Of a DNA stretch of 64,000 nt, positions 32,300 to 41,870 are shown piece by piece. The DNA is taken from the NCBI GenBank assembly GCA_021018995.1, contig CM037598.1, positions 74,418,671-74,482,670 on the forward strand, in the 5' to 3' direction. The position numbers and the translations under genes are program-made. The notes under the pieces are model-generated. The model made no database searches, was not told the DNA's origin, and saw only the letters and a program-made list of their open reading frames with translations. Each line of letters begins with the position of its first letter. The stretch's first letter is position 1. This stretch comes from Chloranthus sessilifolius. Its lineage: Eukaryota; Streptophyta; Magnoliopsida; Chloranthales; Chloranthaceae.

Positions 32300-33272
32300 A
32301 ACGGGTGGATTTAGGAGGTAGCTTTTAATTTTATCGAACGCTGCCTGACAATCATCATTCCATTCAATGGGAGAATTCTTCCTTAGCAGCTTGAAGATTG
32401 GCGTGCAGATAGGAGTTAGCTATGCAATGAACCGACTGATGTACTGTATTCTGCCCAAGAACCCTCTAACCTCTTTCTCGGTGGACGGCGGTGGCATTTC
32501 AGTGATGGCTTTAACTTTGATCAGGTCAACCTTGATCCCCCTTCTACTGACGATGAACCCTAGCAGTTTCCCTGACATAGCGCCAAATGCGCACTTCTGT
32601 GGATTCAGACGTAGTCGATATTTCCTTAGCCTTTCAAGCCACGAAGGTTTACGGATGGTCGCTTCGCTCTGGTGATTTGGCTATCATGTCATCGACATAT
32701 ACTTCAATCTCTCGATGCATCATGTCATGAAATAGTGCAGTCATAGCTCTCTGGTATGTCGCACCGGCATTCTTCAGCCTGAATGACATGACTCGATAAC
32801 AAAAGGTTCCCCAGGGGGTAATGAACGCTGTCTTCTCGCGATCAACCTCTGCCATTTTAATCTGATTATATCCTGAAAATCCATCCATGAAAGAGAGCAA
32901 CCCGCGCTTAGCTGTGTTATCGACCAAGATGTCGATGTGTGGCAGTGGGAAATCGTCCTTTGCGCTTGCTCTGTTCAAATTGCAAAAATCGATGCACATG
33001 CGGACCTTTCCATCCTTCTTCGGCAGAGGTACAATATTGGCTAGCCACTGTGAGTACTTGGATACCATGAGAAACCCCGCATCATACTGCTTGATAACCT
33101 CGTCTTTGACTTTCAGCATCCATTCGGGTCGGAGACATCTCAGCTTCTGCTTGACTGGCTTCACATCGGGGTAGAGAGGCAACTCATGCTCGACCAAATC
33201 AGTATCTAAACCTGGCATGTCCTCATACGACCAGACAAAAATGTCTTGGTATGACCGAAGGAAGTTGATCAT
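32300..33272 (-). pseudogene. Reverse transcriptase, element D
   Basis: Open stretch 32649-33272 holds the fingers and palm: VKQKLRCLRPEWM, KKDGKVRMCIDFCNLN, FPLPHIDILVDN, FMDGFSGYNQI and the catalytic YVDDM, all retained. The thumb and connection (32300-32648) are frame-shifted with stops, though FLGRIQY-like sequence is recognisable. The RT copies element RNA into DNA. It is interrupted only late, so D appears younger or better preserved than A. Confidence 0.85.
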
Positions 33273-33970
33273 GCTTTTTCTTTCCTCAGGAGATAGTGAC
33301 GTTCCGATTTTGGTTATTCTGGGAACTTCCTCAGTTCCTAGGTTGACATCCTCGGTCTCTTTGACTATGGGGGTAGGGCCATGCTCAAAGTCGGCAAATC
33401 GGTCAAGGAGCTAATTGGGGAGCTCCTCGAGGGGGACATCCTCGTCCAGACTCGTGATCCCTACCTCTTCTTGTATTTCTACAGGGAAGGGGTTGATTTC
33501 ACGTGGGACGGGTATTTCGATTAAGGCATCCTTTTGTGGGACTTTTTCTGAAATTTTAAATGACAATATTTTTGGAGTTGGAATTTTTTCAATGTTTTTG
33601 AGATTTTTATTTTCTTCCATGTTTTTGGGATTTTTGTTTTTTTCGATATTTTTGAGATTTTTGTTTTCTTCTATGTTTTTGAGATTTTTGTTTTCTTCTG
33701 TGTTTTTGAGATTTTTGTTTTCTTCGGAGATGGACCCTTGGCAAGGCGGGTTTGTGTATATACAAGGTATTGCCTGCCAAGGGCTTATCTCACTTTTTAT
33801 AGGTTATTTTTTTTTAGGAAGCAGGCGCCAAACTTTAGGCCACTTCCTGCTTCCAGAGTTTGGGGCAAAGATGCTCTGTTGCGTACCTGAGGGGCCGCTC
33901 CTTTACCTATTGGGATGGAGGGTGCTGACTGATATGGCTCATTGGAGTCAGCCTCCATCATGTTAATCCC
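33273..33970 (-). pseudogene. PR-RT linker of element D with 27-bp repeats
   Basis: Acidic linker preceding RT (PVPREINPFPVEIQEEVGITS). Just upstream (33591-33735) lies a tandem 27-bp repeat encoding ENKNLKNIE-like units, about five copies, where F has a single non-repeated counterpart (KLQKTIKIEKMPILK). In-frame stops occur. Function unknown, probably a flexible spacer. Confidence 0.6.
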
Positions 33971-34159
33971 CATTTCATCTGAGATGATATCCTCAAATGT
34001 TAACACGGCTTTGTGGTGATTCACCACAGGGGGAGCTTGTTCAGGTACCAATCGTCGTTCCTCGAAAAGGGATAATGCGGCCAAATCTATCTCCAAGCTG
34101 GGAAGGGAGATCTGGGGATTGGTGGGATGAACTGGGGCTTTGAGTTTGTGTGGGGTCAA
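33797..34159 (-). CDS. Protease-to-RT spacer segment, element D
   Basis: 120-residue open segment with HPTNPQISLPSLEIDLAALS, ALSLFEERRLVPEQAPPV and a tail RNRASLPQTLEAGSGLKFGA. F has the same order in its 56840-57169 segment. No known domain is recognised. It ends with a lysine/asparagine pair before a stop, as in F (PKKNNL), suggesting this may be a natural end of an upstream ORF. Confidence 0.6.
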   Translation of the reverse strand: MTPHKLKAPVHPTNPQISLPSLEIDLAALSLFEERRLVPEQAPPVVNHHKAVLTFEDIISDEMGINMMEADSNEPYQSAPSIPIGKGAAPQVRNRASLPQTLEAGSGLKFGACFLKKNNL

Positions 34160-34242
34160 ATGGGTTGCCCCATTCTGATCGATTTTTACGACCTATGACG
34201 ACAAAGGAATCCACGATGTGTGGCCTAGGCGAGGTTTCTCTT

Positions 34243-35211
34243 CTATGTTGATTCGGTGACCACAGCTTTCTCTTTGGCCTCTCGAACCTCCTCTTCTGTG
34301 GGCTTGTATCCCAGCCTGAATCTTACTTTTTGTCCTTTGGCCACAACTGGCTCTCTTCTACCTTGTAATTTGGGTCCCAGACCCCTTCCTTTCTGATAGC
34401 CCCACTTTTGGAGCATCGCCACTGCTGCTACCATACCACCTCCCATTTTAGACATGATGCCCTCCATGGGCTCTAGGAGTATTGCCGACACCTCGTATTC
34501 AAAACTGTGGAGGTCGACGTCCTCAGTGGTGTGTGGTACATCTAGCATATTAGGTTTTTCAACACTATTGGTGGCTTTTTCTTTCTCACCATGCCCCTCC
34601 CCAATGATTGTAACAATTTTATGCCCAGACACGAATTTGAGCTTCTGGTGCAAAGTGGACGGTATGGCTCCGACCTCATGCAGCCACGGGCGCCCCAATA
34701 ATAAGTTAAAAGAAGATTTAATATCCATGACTTGAAACAAGATGGAAAAGGTCGTTGGCCCTATCAATAACTCAAGATCAACTTCTCCCATTATTTCTCT
34801 TCTGGTATTTTCAAATCCTCTAGCGCTGGTTCTGGTGGGCCTTAACATGCAGGGATCGACTCCTATCTTGGTGGCAGTTCTTAACGGGCATATATTCAAT
34901 GCAGACCCGTTGTCGATTAGTACTAAGGGAATGACCATATTTCCGGACTCAACAGTTATATTCAAAGACTTGGAATGGCTACACCCTTCTTCTGGCAAAT
35001 CAGCATCAGAAAATGAAATAGCATTCGGAGCCATCACTTGCCCAATTATCTGCCCAACTTCATCTGGGCTGACTTGGAGCGATACATGCGCATTCTTTAA
35101 TGCCCCCATTAATGCTTGGAAATGGAGTGGGGACGTCATCAGCAGATCCCATACAGTGATGTGGGCCGGCATTCTTCTCAACTGAGTCTCCAATATGTGT
35201 TCTCGACTCAT
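34243..35211 (-). CDS. Aspartic protease plus G-patch domain, element D
   Basis: Open for 322 residues. The N-terminus MSREHILETQLRRMPAHITV leads into the protease with the active-site motif LIDNGSALNI (Asp 100) and a later LLLGRPWLHEVGA (about 170-182). A glycine-rich G-patch follows at about 264-300 (LQKWGYQKGRGLG, KLQGRREPV). A basic/acidic tail continues to TEST. The protease matures Gag-Pol; G-patch modules bind RNA or helicases in other proteins, and in betaretroviruses one also follows the protease. The order is the same in F. This is among the best preserved ORFs in the window. Confidence 0.85.
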   Translation of the reverse strand: MSREHILETQLRRMPAHITVWDLLMTSPLHFQALMGALKNAHVSLQVSPDEVGQIIGQVMAPNAISFSDADLPEEGCSHSKSLNITVESGNMVIPLVLIDNGSALNICPLRTATKIGVDPCMLRPTRTSARGFENTRREIMGEVDLELLIGPTTFSILFQVMDIKSSFNLLLGRPWLHEVGAIPSTLHQKLKFVSGHKIVTIIGEGHGEKEKATNSVEKPNMLDVPHTTEDVDLHSFEYEVSAILLEPMEGIMSKMGGGMVAAVAMLQKWGYQKGRGLGPKLQGRREPVVAKGQKVRFRLGYKPTEEEVREAKEKAVVTEST

Positions 35212-35361
35212 CTTCTGGAAGGGGTTTATCGCGCTGTCTTTCTTCCCTTCGGGTTGGGCTTGCGCTGCTGTTGGTACTTCTGGCTGCTTTGATATCCTCC
35301 CCGACCTAATAACAAAATCTACTGCCCCTTCTCTACTGCTGTTGCCGGCATTGACATCTGT

Positions 35362-36030
35362 TTATTCGTAGCTCAGTGGGACCTGATGAGGATCATAGGT
35401 TGGTTCCGAGAGCTGAAAAGGTATGGCTGCCGGTGCTTGAGGCACTTGTACTATCGGCTCAGGAGGTGGGGGTAATATTTGGTTCACCTCGGTGGCAGTG
35501 GGTTGGGTGGAAAGGTTAGGCCAAATGGGGGTTGTGAAGCTTGGGTGTGGTGGCACCGAAGGAAAAGAGGTAAAAGTAGGCCATTGATAGCCGGTGGGTA
35601 CTAATGGGATATGAGGGGCCTGATGAGTCGTCAGGTAGTTGACCGGGGTGATGGGGCTTGCTGGCGGCTGAATTGGGGATGATGGGATGGGCATAGGCCT
35701 TTGATAACTGAGGGGTGTGGGTGTTGGATTGGGGGCTTGGTGGTTTATGGGGTAGTTGATGGGGGTTGTGGTATATGGCGGTAGCTGGAATGGGGCGGGC
35801 GCCGACCATTGATAGTTGGTGGGTGCAGGTATAGGAGTGGGGGCCTGGTGGCTTATTGGGTGATTTGTGGTATATGGTTGGTATGCATTTATATTCACAT
35901 AATTAACAGGTGTGGTGGGTGAAAAATATGCCCTGAGATCCAAAGGTTCCAATTGCGGAGTCGGGTTGGGAAAATAATCTGACAAATTCAGGGGTTCAAC
36001 AACCCCAATATTCCTTTCCTCTATTTTTTA
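35362..36030 (-). CDS. Proline-rich linker between gag and protease, element D
   Basis: 207-residue open segment (35362-35985) with repeated phrases such as PINHQAPTPIPAP, YQWSAPAPFQLPP and PINYPINHQAPN. Low complexity, rich in Pro, Tyr and Thr. F has a similarly placed proline-rich stretch (54900-55720). No catalytic feature. It is probably the disordered C-terminal part of Gag. Confidence 0.6.
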
Positions 36031-36099
36031 ACAGTGGTGCTACATAACTCTCTCGGTCACTAATATAATCGAACGGGTCAAACTCAAACTCTTCCTCAT

Positions 36100-37410
36100 C
36101 CTCTATCATTCCGATGGTGGGTCTGGGACCTGCTCCTTCGGTGGGATGTGGGGGTAGTGGCACCTAGTGGATATTAGCGTGCTGAGAGGGTGCAGGGGGA
36201 ATGATTTTCCCGGCATTGATCAAATCTTGGATCGTGTGCTTCAATGGGAAGCAGCGATCAGTAGGATGGCCCGGACCCTGATGAAAATTACAGTGGGTAT
36301 TTGGGTCATAGTTCTTTAGGATCGGGTGAGGGGGAGGTTGCGGTTGGCGGATAGCCACTAATCCCTTTTCTACTAACAGGGGCAAAAGTACACTCAAAGA
36401 TTGCCCCAGAGGTGTGAAGACTCGGTCGTAGTGGACTCTCCTCTGTTCTGAAGTCATCTGCATTCCTTGCCCATTCCCCATTCTCTGCATCTGCTCATGC
36501 CTAATTGGTGCTAGCGGGGCTGTCTAAAACTGCAACGGAGCAGTATTATTATTGGGCCTGGTGTTGGCTATGTTCTAGACATCGCCCCCTGTTCTTTTCT
36601 CATTCCTCTGCTCTGAAAACCTTCTAACCCCACTGGGTCCGCTCGGTGTGTTCTTACTTAGACGTCCCTCCCTGATGGCATCCTCGCATCGGTTGGCATT
36701 CCTCACCAAGTCGGCAAAACTAAACTGCTGTTGGTATACAAGAAAATTAGAGATCACTGGCAGAGTGCTCTTCGAAATCATCTCTATCTGTTCTTCTCAG
36801 GTATTCTATTCCTGATCTGAGCTGCCAGCGCTCTCCATCGCCCTAAGTAGTCGCTGAAGGTCTCGTTCTGATTCTGCTTTAATCGAGCCAAGTCGGACTT
36901 GCGCGACTCAATGTCTATGTTGTAGACATACTGCTCTTGAAAGAGGTGCGTTAAGTCCCTCCATGTTTTCATCATAGATGGTTCTAAGGATGTGAACCAT
37001 CTCAAAGCCGGCCCAGTCAAACTTTTCTGAAAGACTTTTATTAGTAGTCTTTCATCTTCCCCGTATTAGCACATGTCCCCACAATAGGACTTGAGGTGTG
37101 CAATAGGATTGCCCGTGCCATTATATTTATCGAAGGCGGGCATTTTAAACTTGGGGGGCAAGGGGACCTCAGCGAACAAGCATAGGTCTGTGAAGTCCAT
37201 GGCGTGGATTTCAGCACCACCCATTTTCATCAGCTGTTTTTGTATTTTGTCTAACTGTTCTTTCAGCTGCTCTGACTCTTTTGATACCGGGGTTGCTTTC
37301 TCGGCTGTCAGTCAAACTTCACTCTGGGCCACTAGGGGATGGGCAATTATGGGAGGGGGGTGGAGGCTGGTCAAAGCCCCAGCATAGGCCCCGTTGTTCC
37401 TAATCTCATC
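36100..37410 (-). pseudogene. Gag capsid and zinc-knuckle-like region, element D
   Basis: Retrotransposon gag core recognisable at 36784-37020 and neighbours: GPALRWFTSLEP, TWRDLTHLFQEQYVYNI, FSDYLGRWRALAAQI. A Cys/His motif follows at about 36210-36290 (CNFHQGPGHPTDRCFPLKHTIQDLI). The region is split by several stops or frameshifts. It would assemble the particle and bind RNA. F has the same blocks (53760-54100, 54530-54620). Confidence 0.8.
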
Positions 37411-37414
37411 CTCT

Positions 37415-39018
37415 TCATACTGCTGATCGGTGTAATGTAATGCGTGAAGCAGGATTCTCAACTTGTTGCTGCATGGGTTGGATGGGAATGACATGAGTAG
37501 GGGTTGGGTGAGCCCATTGGGGGTGTGGAAAGGCTTGTTGGGTGATGGGAATTTGGTTTTGAAGTGTGGTCGGATAGGGCCATTGGGTGTGAGGGAAGGT
37601 TTGGGGATGGCCTTGGGGTGTGGGGCCATGGGGGAATTGGGTTTGGGGGACGGCCTGGGTTTGACCCGGCTGTGAAGGTTGGGTTAGGTGTTGGGGGTAT
37701 TGTGGAAAGGATGAGTGTGGGGTTTGGGTTTGGGCCACGAACCCTTGATCATTTTGGGTCATAGGCCATTGATGGGTTTGGGCCATGGGCCCCTGGTAGG
37801 TTTGGGCCAATGGGCCTGGGTAGGTTTGGGCCATGGGCCCTTGGTGGGTCTGGCCCAATGGGCCTTGCTGGGTCTGGGCCGTGGGCCCTTGCTGGGTCTG
37901 ACCTAATGGGCTTTGGTGGGTATGGGCCATGGGCCCTTAATGGGTCTCGCCCAATGGGCCTTGATGGGCATGGGCCCTTTGTGGGTCTGGCCCAATGGGC
38001 CTTGCTGGGTCTGGGCCATGGGCCATTGGTGGATTTGGTCCATGGGCCCCTGATGGGTTTGGATTTGATGGGTTTGGCCCAATGGGCCTTGGGGAGCATG
38101 GGTGATGGGGTGTTGGGCCATTAGGCCCTGGGACATGTGGGAAGAGGGGGCTTGGGCCAATGGGCCTTGGGATATGTGGGAGTTTGGAGGTTGGGCCATT
38201 TGGCCTTGGGGTGTATGGAAAAAGGGGGTTTGTGCCATGGGGCCTTGGGGCATGTGGGAAATGGGGGTTTGGATGGTGTGGATTATGAGGGGTTGATGGG
38301 GGTCATGGGGGAGTGAGGCATGGAGATTGGCTAAGGTATGGGATGGGTTCATGGATGTGGGATGTGGAGGAGAGGTATTTTGGGAAGCCTTCCATGTGGA
38401 GTAGGCTTGGAACATCTCCTCCATCATGGCCATGGAGGAAGGATCGGAAGTGGATGGTGGATTTAATGGATGGTTAGGTATGGATGGGGTGGATGTGAGG
38501 GGAAAATTGGGCATGGCCCCGGTAGGTGATGGGATATGGGAGGGGTTAAAGGAATGGGGTGGAGCATTGGTGAAGGGGGATGGGTTGGAGATGTTTAAAG
38601 ATGATGGAGGGTAAAGGGTGGGTGCTTGGAAAAAATTGGGCATGGCCTCGGTAAAAACGGGCATGACCTGTGTAGATGGGGGGATTTGTGGGAGATTGGT
38701 TAGGGCAGAGGTGACATAGGTGAATGAGGGCAGATCAGGTCTATAGGAGGATGATGGGAATTGGGGGATGGATGTGGATTGGGAGAATGGGTTAGGGTTT
38801 TGCATGGTTTGAGCAAAAGATGGAAAATGAGGGATTGGACGTTGGATATTTTGGGGGGTAGTGGTTGGGAATATGGGGGTGCCAAATGGGCCGGTGACGG
38901 TAAAGGGAGGTTGGGTGAGGGGGATGGTGGAAAAGACTTCTCCCGAATGGGAGTGGGTTGGAGAGTGTGGTAGGGATGAGTCGGGACTGGCGTAAGCCGG
39001 GTCCACTACCCACGACAT
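37415..39018 (-). CDS. Gag N-terminal repeat-rich region, element D
   Basis: Starts MSWVVDPAYASPDSSLPHS at 39018. That matches, in position and the SSLPHSPTHSHSGEVFSTIP phrase, the gag start of F at 51788 (SPPSSPSHSHIGEDPIS). About 200 residues of Pro/Ser/Phe-rich sequence follow, then a tandem-repeat part with QGPMAQT/QGPLGQT units in two overlapping frames (37903-39018 and 37415-37930), so one frameshift lies near 37,920. The repeat DNA contains many small palindromes such as GGCCCAATGGGCC. No domain is recognised; probably a disordered particle-protein segment. Confidence 0.7.
37760..38260. repeat. Minisatellite in gag of D
   Basis: About 15 units of roughly 30-33 bp encoding QGPMAQTH-like peptides on the minus strand. 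The plus strand reads TGGGCCATGGGCCC and GGCCCAATGGGCC repeatedly, the latter a perfect 6+1+6 palindrome. Confidence 0.8.
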
Positions 39019-40067
39019 TCTACGGGAGCGGGTTGGGTAAGGATGCCTTGGATAAGGCCCAAAAATCCTCCTCCTTCCCCTACGGGACGATGGAGGACAA
39101 GATGATGCCGTTGTGCCGGCACCACAAACTATATTTTTTTGGGTTTTTGATTATATATATATATATTTTTTTTATTTGAATTTTTTGAAAAAGTTTATGA
39201 AAAGCAAAGGTTCCGAGGCCTTGAAATTCCCTTTTCGGGTGGCCCTCGTACCTTGATTCAAGACCCACGACGACGGTTCCGATGCACTTCGGAAGAATCG
39301 AAGGAGAACCTTCGATCTATTGAAGGCACAAAAATCGAGGCAAACGACCCGATCCCCTGAAACGAGCCAAAAAGAAGTTGCCTTCTCTTGACCGGCGGGG
39401 GCATATTGGGTGTTGGAGATGGCGGGGCCTAAACAAGGCACTAAGCACACTGATCGGGCAATTCGGGAGGTGGAAAGGCCACAAATTCGGACTTGAGGGC
39501 TGTCAACCAGACCTGGTGCAACTAATACTTGCGCCAAGGTTGCAGGGGACCAGTTTTACACTAGCACAACTATTAGTTGCGCCAAGGTAAAATGTTGGAC
39601 TTTAAAGCTAGCGCAACTAATAGTTGCGCCAGTTATAAATTCCAGATTTTTGTGTTGGCGCAACTAATATCTTGACCAAAGCAGGGTCGAGAATGTTTGA
39701 ATGACCAGCCCAAAATGAGTCTCTTTTTTTGGTTTTTGTGGAAGCTAGGCTTCCGAGAACTGAGCTGTTTTCTTGATGATCGATTCTCTCCTCACCGACG
39801 CCTAAAGGATTGAGTCCGATATAACTCGCTAGCGCGCTCCCCAAGGGTTTTAAGCTTTGTAGGAATGGGAACCCACCCGATATACCTCCGGCGCTAGCGC
39901 GTTCTCAGATACTAGGTGGGCTGGGACTTTTCTGGATCATCACCACTAGGGGCTGCCGCCATACTAAGACCCGGGTGTTTGTATGTGTGCTTAAACCAAC
40001 CCTTTTGAAAAATCTACCCCGCAAAAAAAATTAATTAAGCTCCCTAACTTGGTTCAATTTTAATTTT
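39019..40067 (-). other. Leader region of Tat element D
   Basis: Homologous to the leader of F (about 50700-51787) throughout, e.g. TCGGGTCGTTTGC, CACCCAATATGCCCCCGCC, CCTAGTGGTGATGATCC in minus sense. Contains the second palindrome array of D (39508-39680). It ends at the junction with element E at about 40067; PBS and 5' LTR are missing. Confidence 0.7.
39508..39680. repeat. Four odd palindromes in the leader of D
   Basis: Copies at about 39510-39539, 39559-39586, 39606-39632 and 39653-39679. Same family as the U3 array of D (TGGCGCAACTA, centre, TAGTTGCGCCA), each with a few mismatches. They lie 490-660 bp upstream of gag, the same distance as the array in F. Confidence 0.9.
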
Positions 40068-40710
40068 TCAGACGAGCATTGGGATGGCACCATATGAAGC
40101 ACTTTACGGACGGCGATGTAGATCGCCCATCAATTGGGAAGAAACTGGTGAAAAATTTATTTTGGGACCCGAAATACTTGAAGATAATGCCACCTATGTT
40201 CGGATGATAAGGGCAAAACTCAAAGCAGCTCAGAGCAGACAGAAAAGCTACGCCGATATCAAGCGGACGAGTGTAGACTTCAAAGTGGGTGAACACGTGT
40301 TTGTGAAAGTGTCACCTATGAAGGGGGTGATGAGGTTTGGAAAGAGAGGGAAGCTAAGTCCCCGCTATCTTGGACCTTTTGAAATTTTTGGTCGAGTAGG
40401 GGAAGTTTCTTACCGCATTGGACTGCCACCGTTATTCGATCCAGTACACAATGTCTTCCACGTATCTATGCTCAGGAAATATCTTAATGACCCGGATCAT
40501 GTGTTGAGCGGTCAATCATTCGAGATGCATGAGGACATGACGATGATCGAAAAGCCGGTGGAGATTTTGGATCGAAAAGAACAAGTATTGCGAACAAAAG
40601 TGATTCCATTAGTACTTGTTCGATGGAAACATCATCCAACCGAGGAAGCTACATGGGAACGAGAGGCCGACGTGAAGGAACAATATCCAGCCTTGTTTCC
40701 GACAACTTGA
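40066..40710 (+). CDS. Integrase C-terminus with chromodomain, chromovirus E
   Basis: Sequence homology begins at QTSIGMAPYEALYG; the open frame continues 208 residues from the Met at 40084. The part of integrase after the catalytic core is complete: RRCRSPINW, a GPY/F module (SPRYLGPFEIFGRVGEVSYR), FHVSMLRKY and a C-terminal chromodomain (VEILDRKEQVLRTKVIPLVL, WKHHPTEEATWEREADV). No stop interrupts it, in contrast to A. All upstream pol and gag are absent: the junction with element D lies within a few bases of 40067. Chromodomain integrases target marked chromatin. Confidence 0.9.
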   Translation, partial: FQTSIGMAPYEALYGRRCRSPINWEETGEKFILGPEILEDNATYVRMIRAKLKAAQSRQKSYADIKRTSVDFKVGEHVFVKVSPMKGVMRFGKRGKLSPRYLGPFEIFGRVGEVSYRIGLPPLFDPVHNVFHVSMLRKYLNDPDHVLSGQSFEMHEDMTMIEKPVEILDRKEQVLRTKVIPLVLVRWKHHPTEEATWEREADVKEQYPALFPTT

Positions 40711-41870
40711 GAGTCAATTGTACCCTCACAAGCATGTTTGTGGATTTGAATCATGTCTTGTAATTTAATATCGATCTTATGATCAAATTATAAAAAGGAT
40801 GATATTATCCACAGGGCGTCTAAATTACAGTGTTGAATGCGAAATTGGAATTCGTCATGGCCACGACATGGCCGTGATAATGTGTTTTGAAGAACCAATG
40901 ACCAGTTGATCTCATGAATTACCAAGAGAAATCAAGGAAACAGAGAATTTTTAAAGTTTAAAGAACCTGATCAAAACCGATTAATCGATTTTCAAATCGA
41001 TTAATCAATTTGGAATTTCGATTAATCGATTTTGTTCGATTAGTCGACTGGCATGTGCCAGTGACTGGGAATTTGATGAGGATTCAGGAAATGAAAGAAG
41101 GGAAATTTCGATTAATAGATTTGAGGTTTCGATTAATTGATTTTGAATTTTGATTAATCGATCTGGAGGTTCGATTAATCGAATAACTTAGGACATTTTG
41201 AGGAATTTGAAGAATTTTATGTGATTTCGATTAATCGAAGAACAATTCGATTAATCGATTTGAGAATTCAATTAATCGAACTGGAAGTTTGAGTAATCAA
41301 GTCACTTAATAAATTTGGAAAATTTTTGAAAGATTGCACGATTTCGATTAATCGAAGTGAATCTCGATTAATTGATTTTGAATTTTTGATTAATCGAATT
41401 GAATTTCGATTAATCGACTGGCTCACACTAGTGAGCTCTAAAACTTGAAAATTTTAATGGATACGATTTCGATTAATCGAAATGGTTTCGATTAATCGAT
41501 TTTGAGTTTCAACTAATCGATTTTGAAAATTGATTAATCGATTTTGCGCGGCTTAACCTAGTTTTAAATCTCGATTAATCGACTTTGGAAATCGATTAAT
41601 CGAGCTGGAGCCTATATATATGAATCGATGGGTTTTTCATTTCATTCGAAATCATTTGGACTTTTTGTATTTGCGTGCCTTCTTCTTCTTCTTCCCTCAA
41701 CCATCCGAGCTACTTAAGGTTTGCAATTTCGGATCGGGATCGCATCACATTGGATCAAAACCTAAGGTAAACCCTAGTTTTGTTAAAATTTGAGCCATTA
41801 ATCCTTAGATTCATGTTGTTTTCATAATTTCAAGCACGTAAACCCTAGTTTTTATGAATTTTCACCTAAG
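40711..41870 (+). other. Spacer between pol and extra ORF, chromovirus E
   Basis: Non-coding. A short AT-rich start precedes a dense palindrome array (40976-41612), then an intron-like or leader stretch up to the ATG at 41871, with GGTAAACCCTAG and TTGTTTTCATAATTTCAAG. A plus-strand TATATATA at 41614 followed by ATGAATCG might be a promoter for the extra ORF, but this is uncertain. Confidence 0.5.
40976..41612. repeat. TCGATTAATCGA palindrome array, pol-extra ORF spacer of E
   Basis: About 22 copies of the perfect 12-bp palindrome TCGATTAATCGA or one-to-two-base variants (TCGATTAATTGA, TCGATTAGTCGA), often extended to TTTCGATTAATCGATTTT. Spacing is irregular at 20-40 bp. Also includes CTGGCATGTGCCAG (41048-41061). 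Confidence 0.95.

Larger units (their letters stand above)
25856..40067 (-). mobile_element. Tat-lineage Ty3/gypsy element D, 5'-truncated
   Basis: Minus-strand order: leader, gag, PR plus G-patch, RT, RNase H, second (archaeal-type) RNase H, INT, long 3'UTR, 3' LTR. The dual RNase H is diagnostic of the Tat lineage. It is colinear with element F on the other strand. The 5' LTR, PBS and about 0.4 kb of leader are missing: homology to F stops at the position equivalent to about 50700. The adjacent sequence at 40067 is the middle of an unrelated integrase. Confidence 0.85.

Noticed and set aside
37810-38124. Plus-strand open frame rich in Gly/Leu/Met (104 residues) and neighbours
   Set aside because: Antisense shadow of the gag minisatellite of D; composition follows the GGGCC repeats.
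40976-41612. CRISPR-like array of short palindromic repeats with variable spacers
   Set aside because: Plant LTR context, repeats only 12-16 bp with irregular 20-40 bp spacers, no cas genes; copies vary freely.
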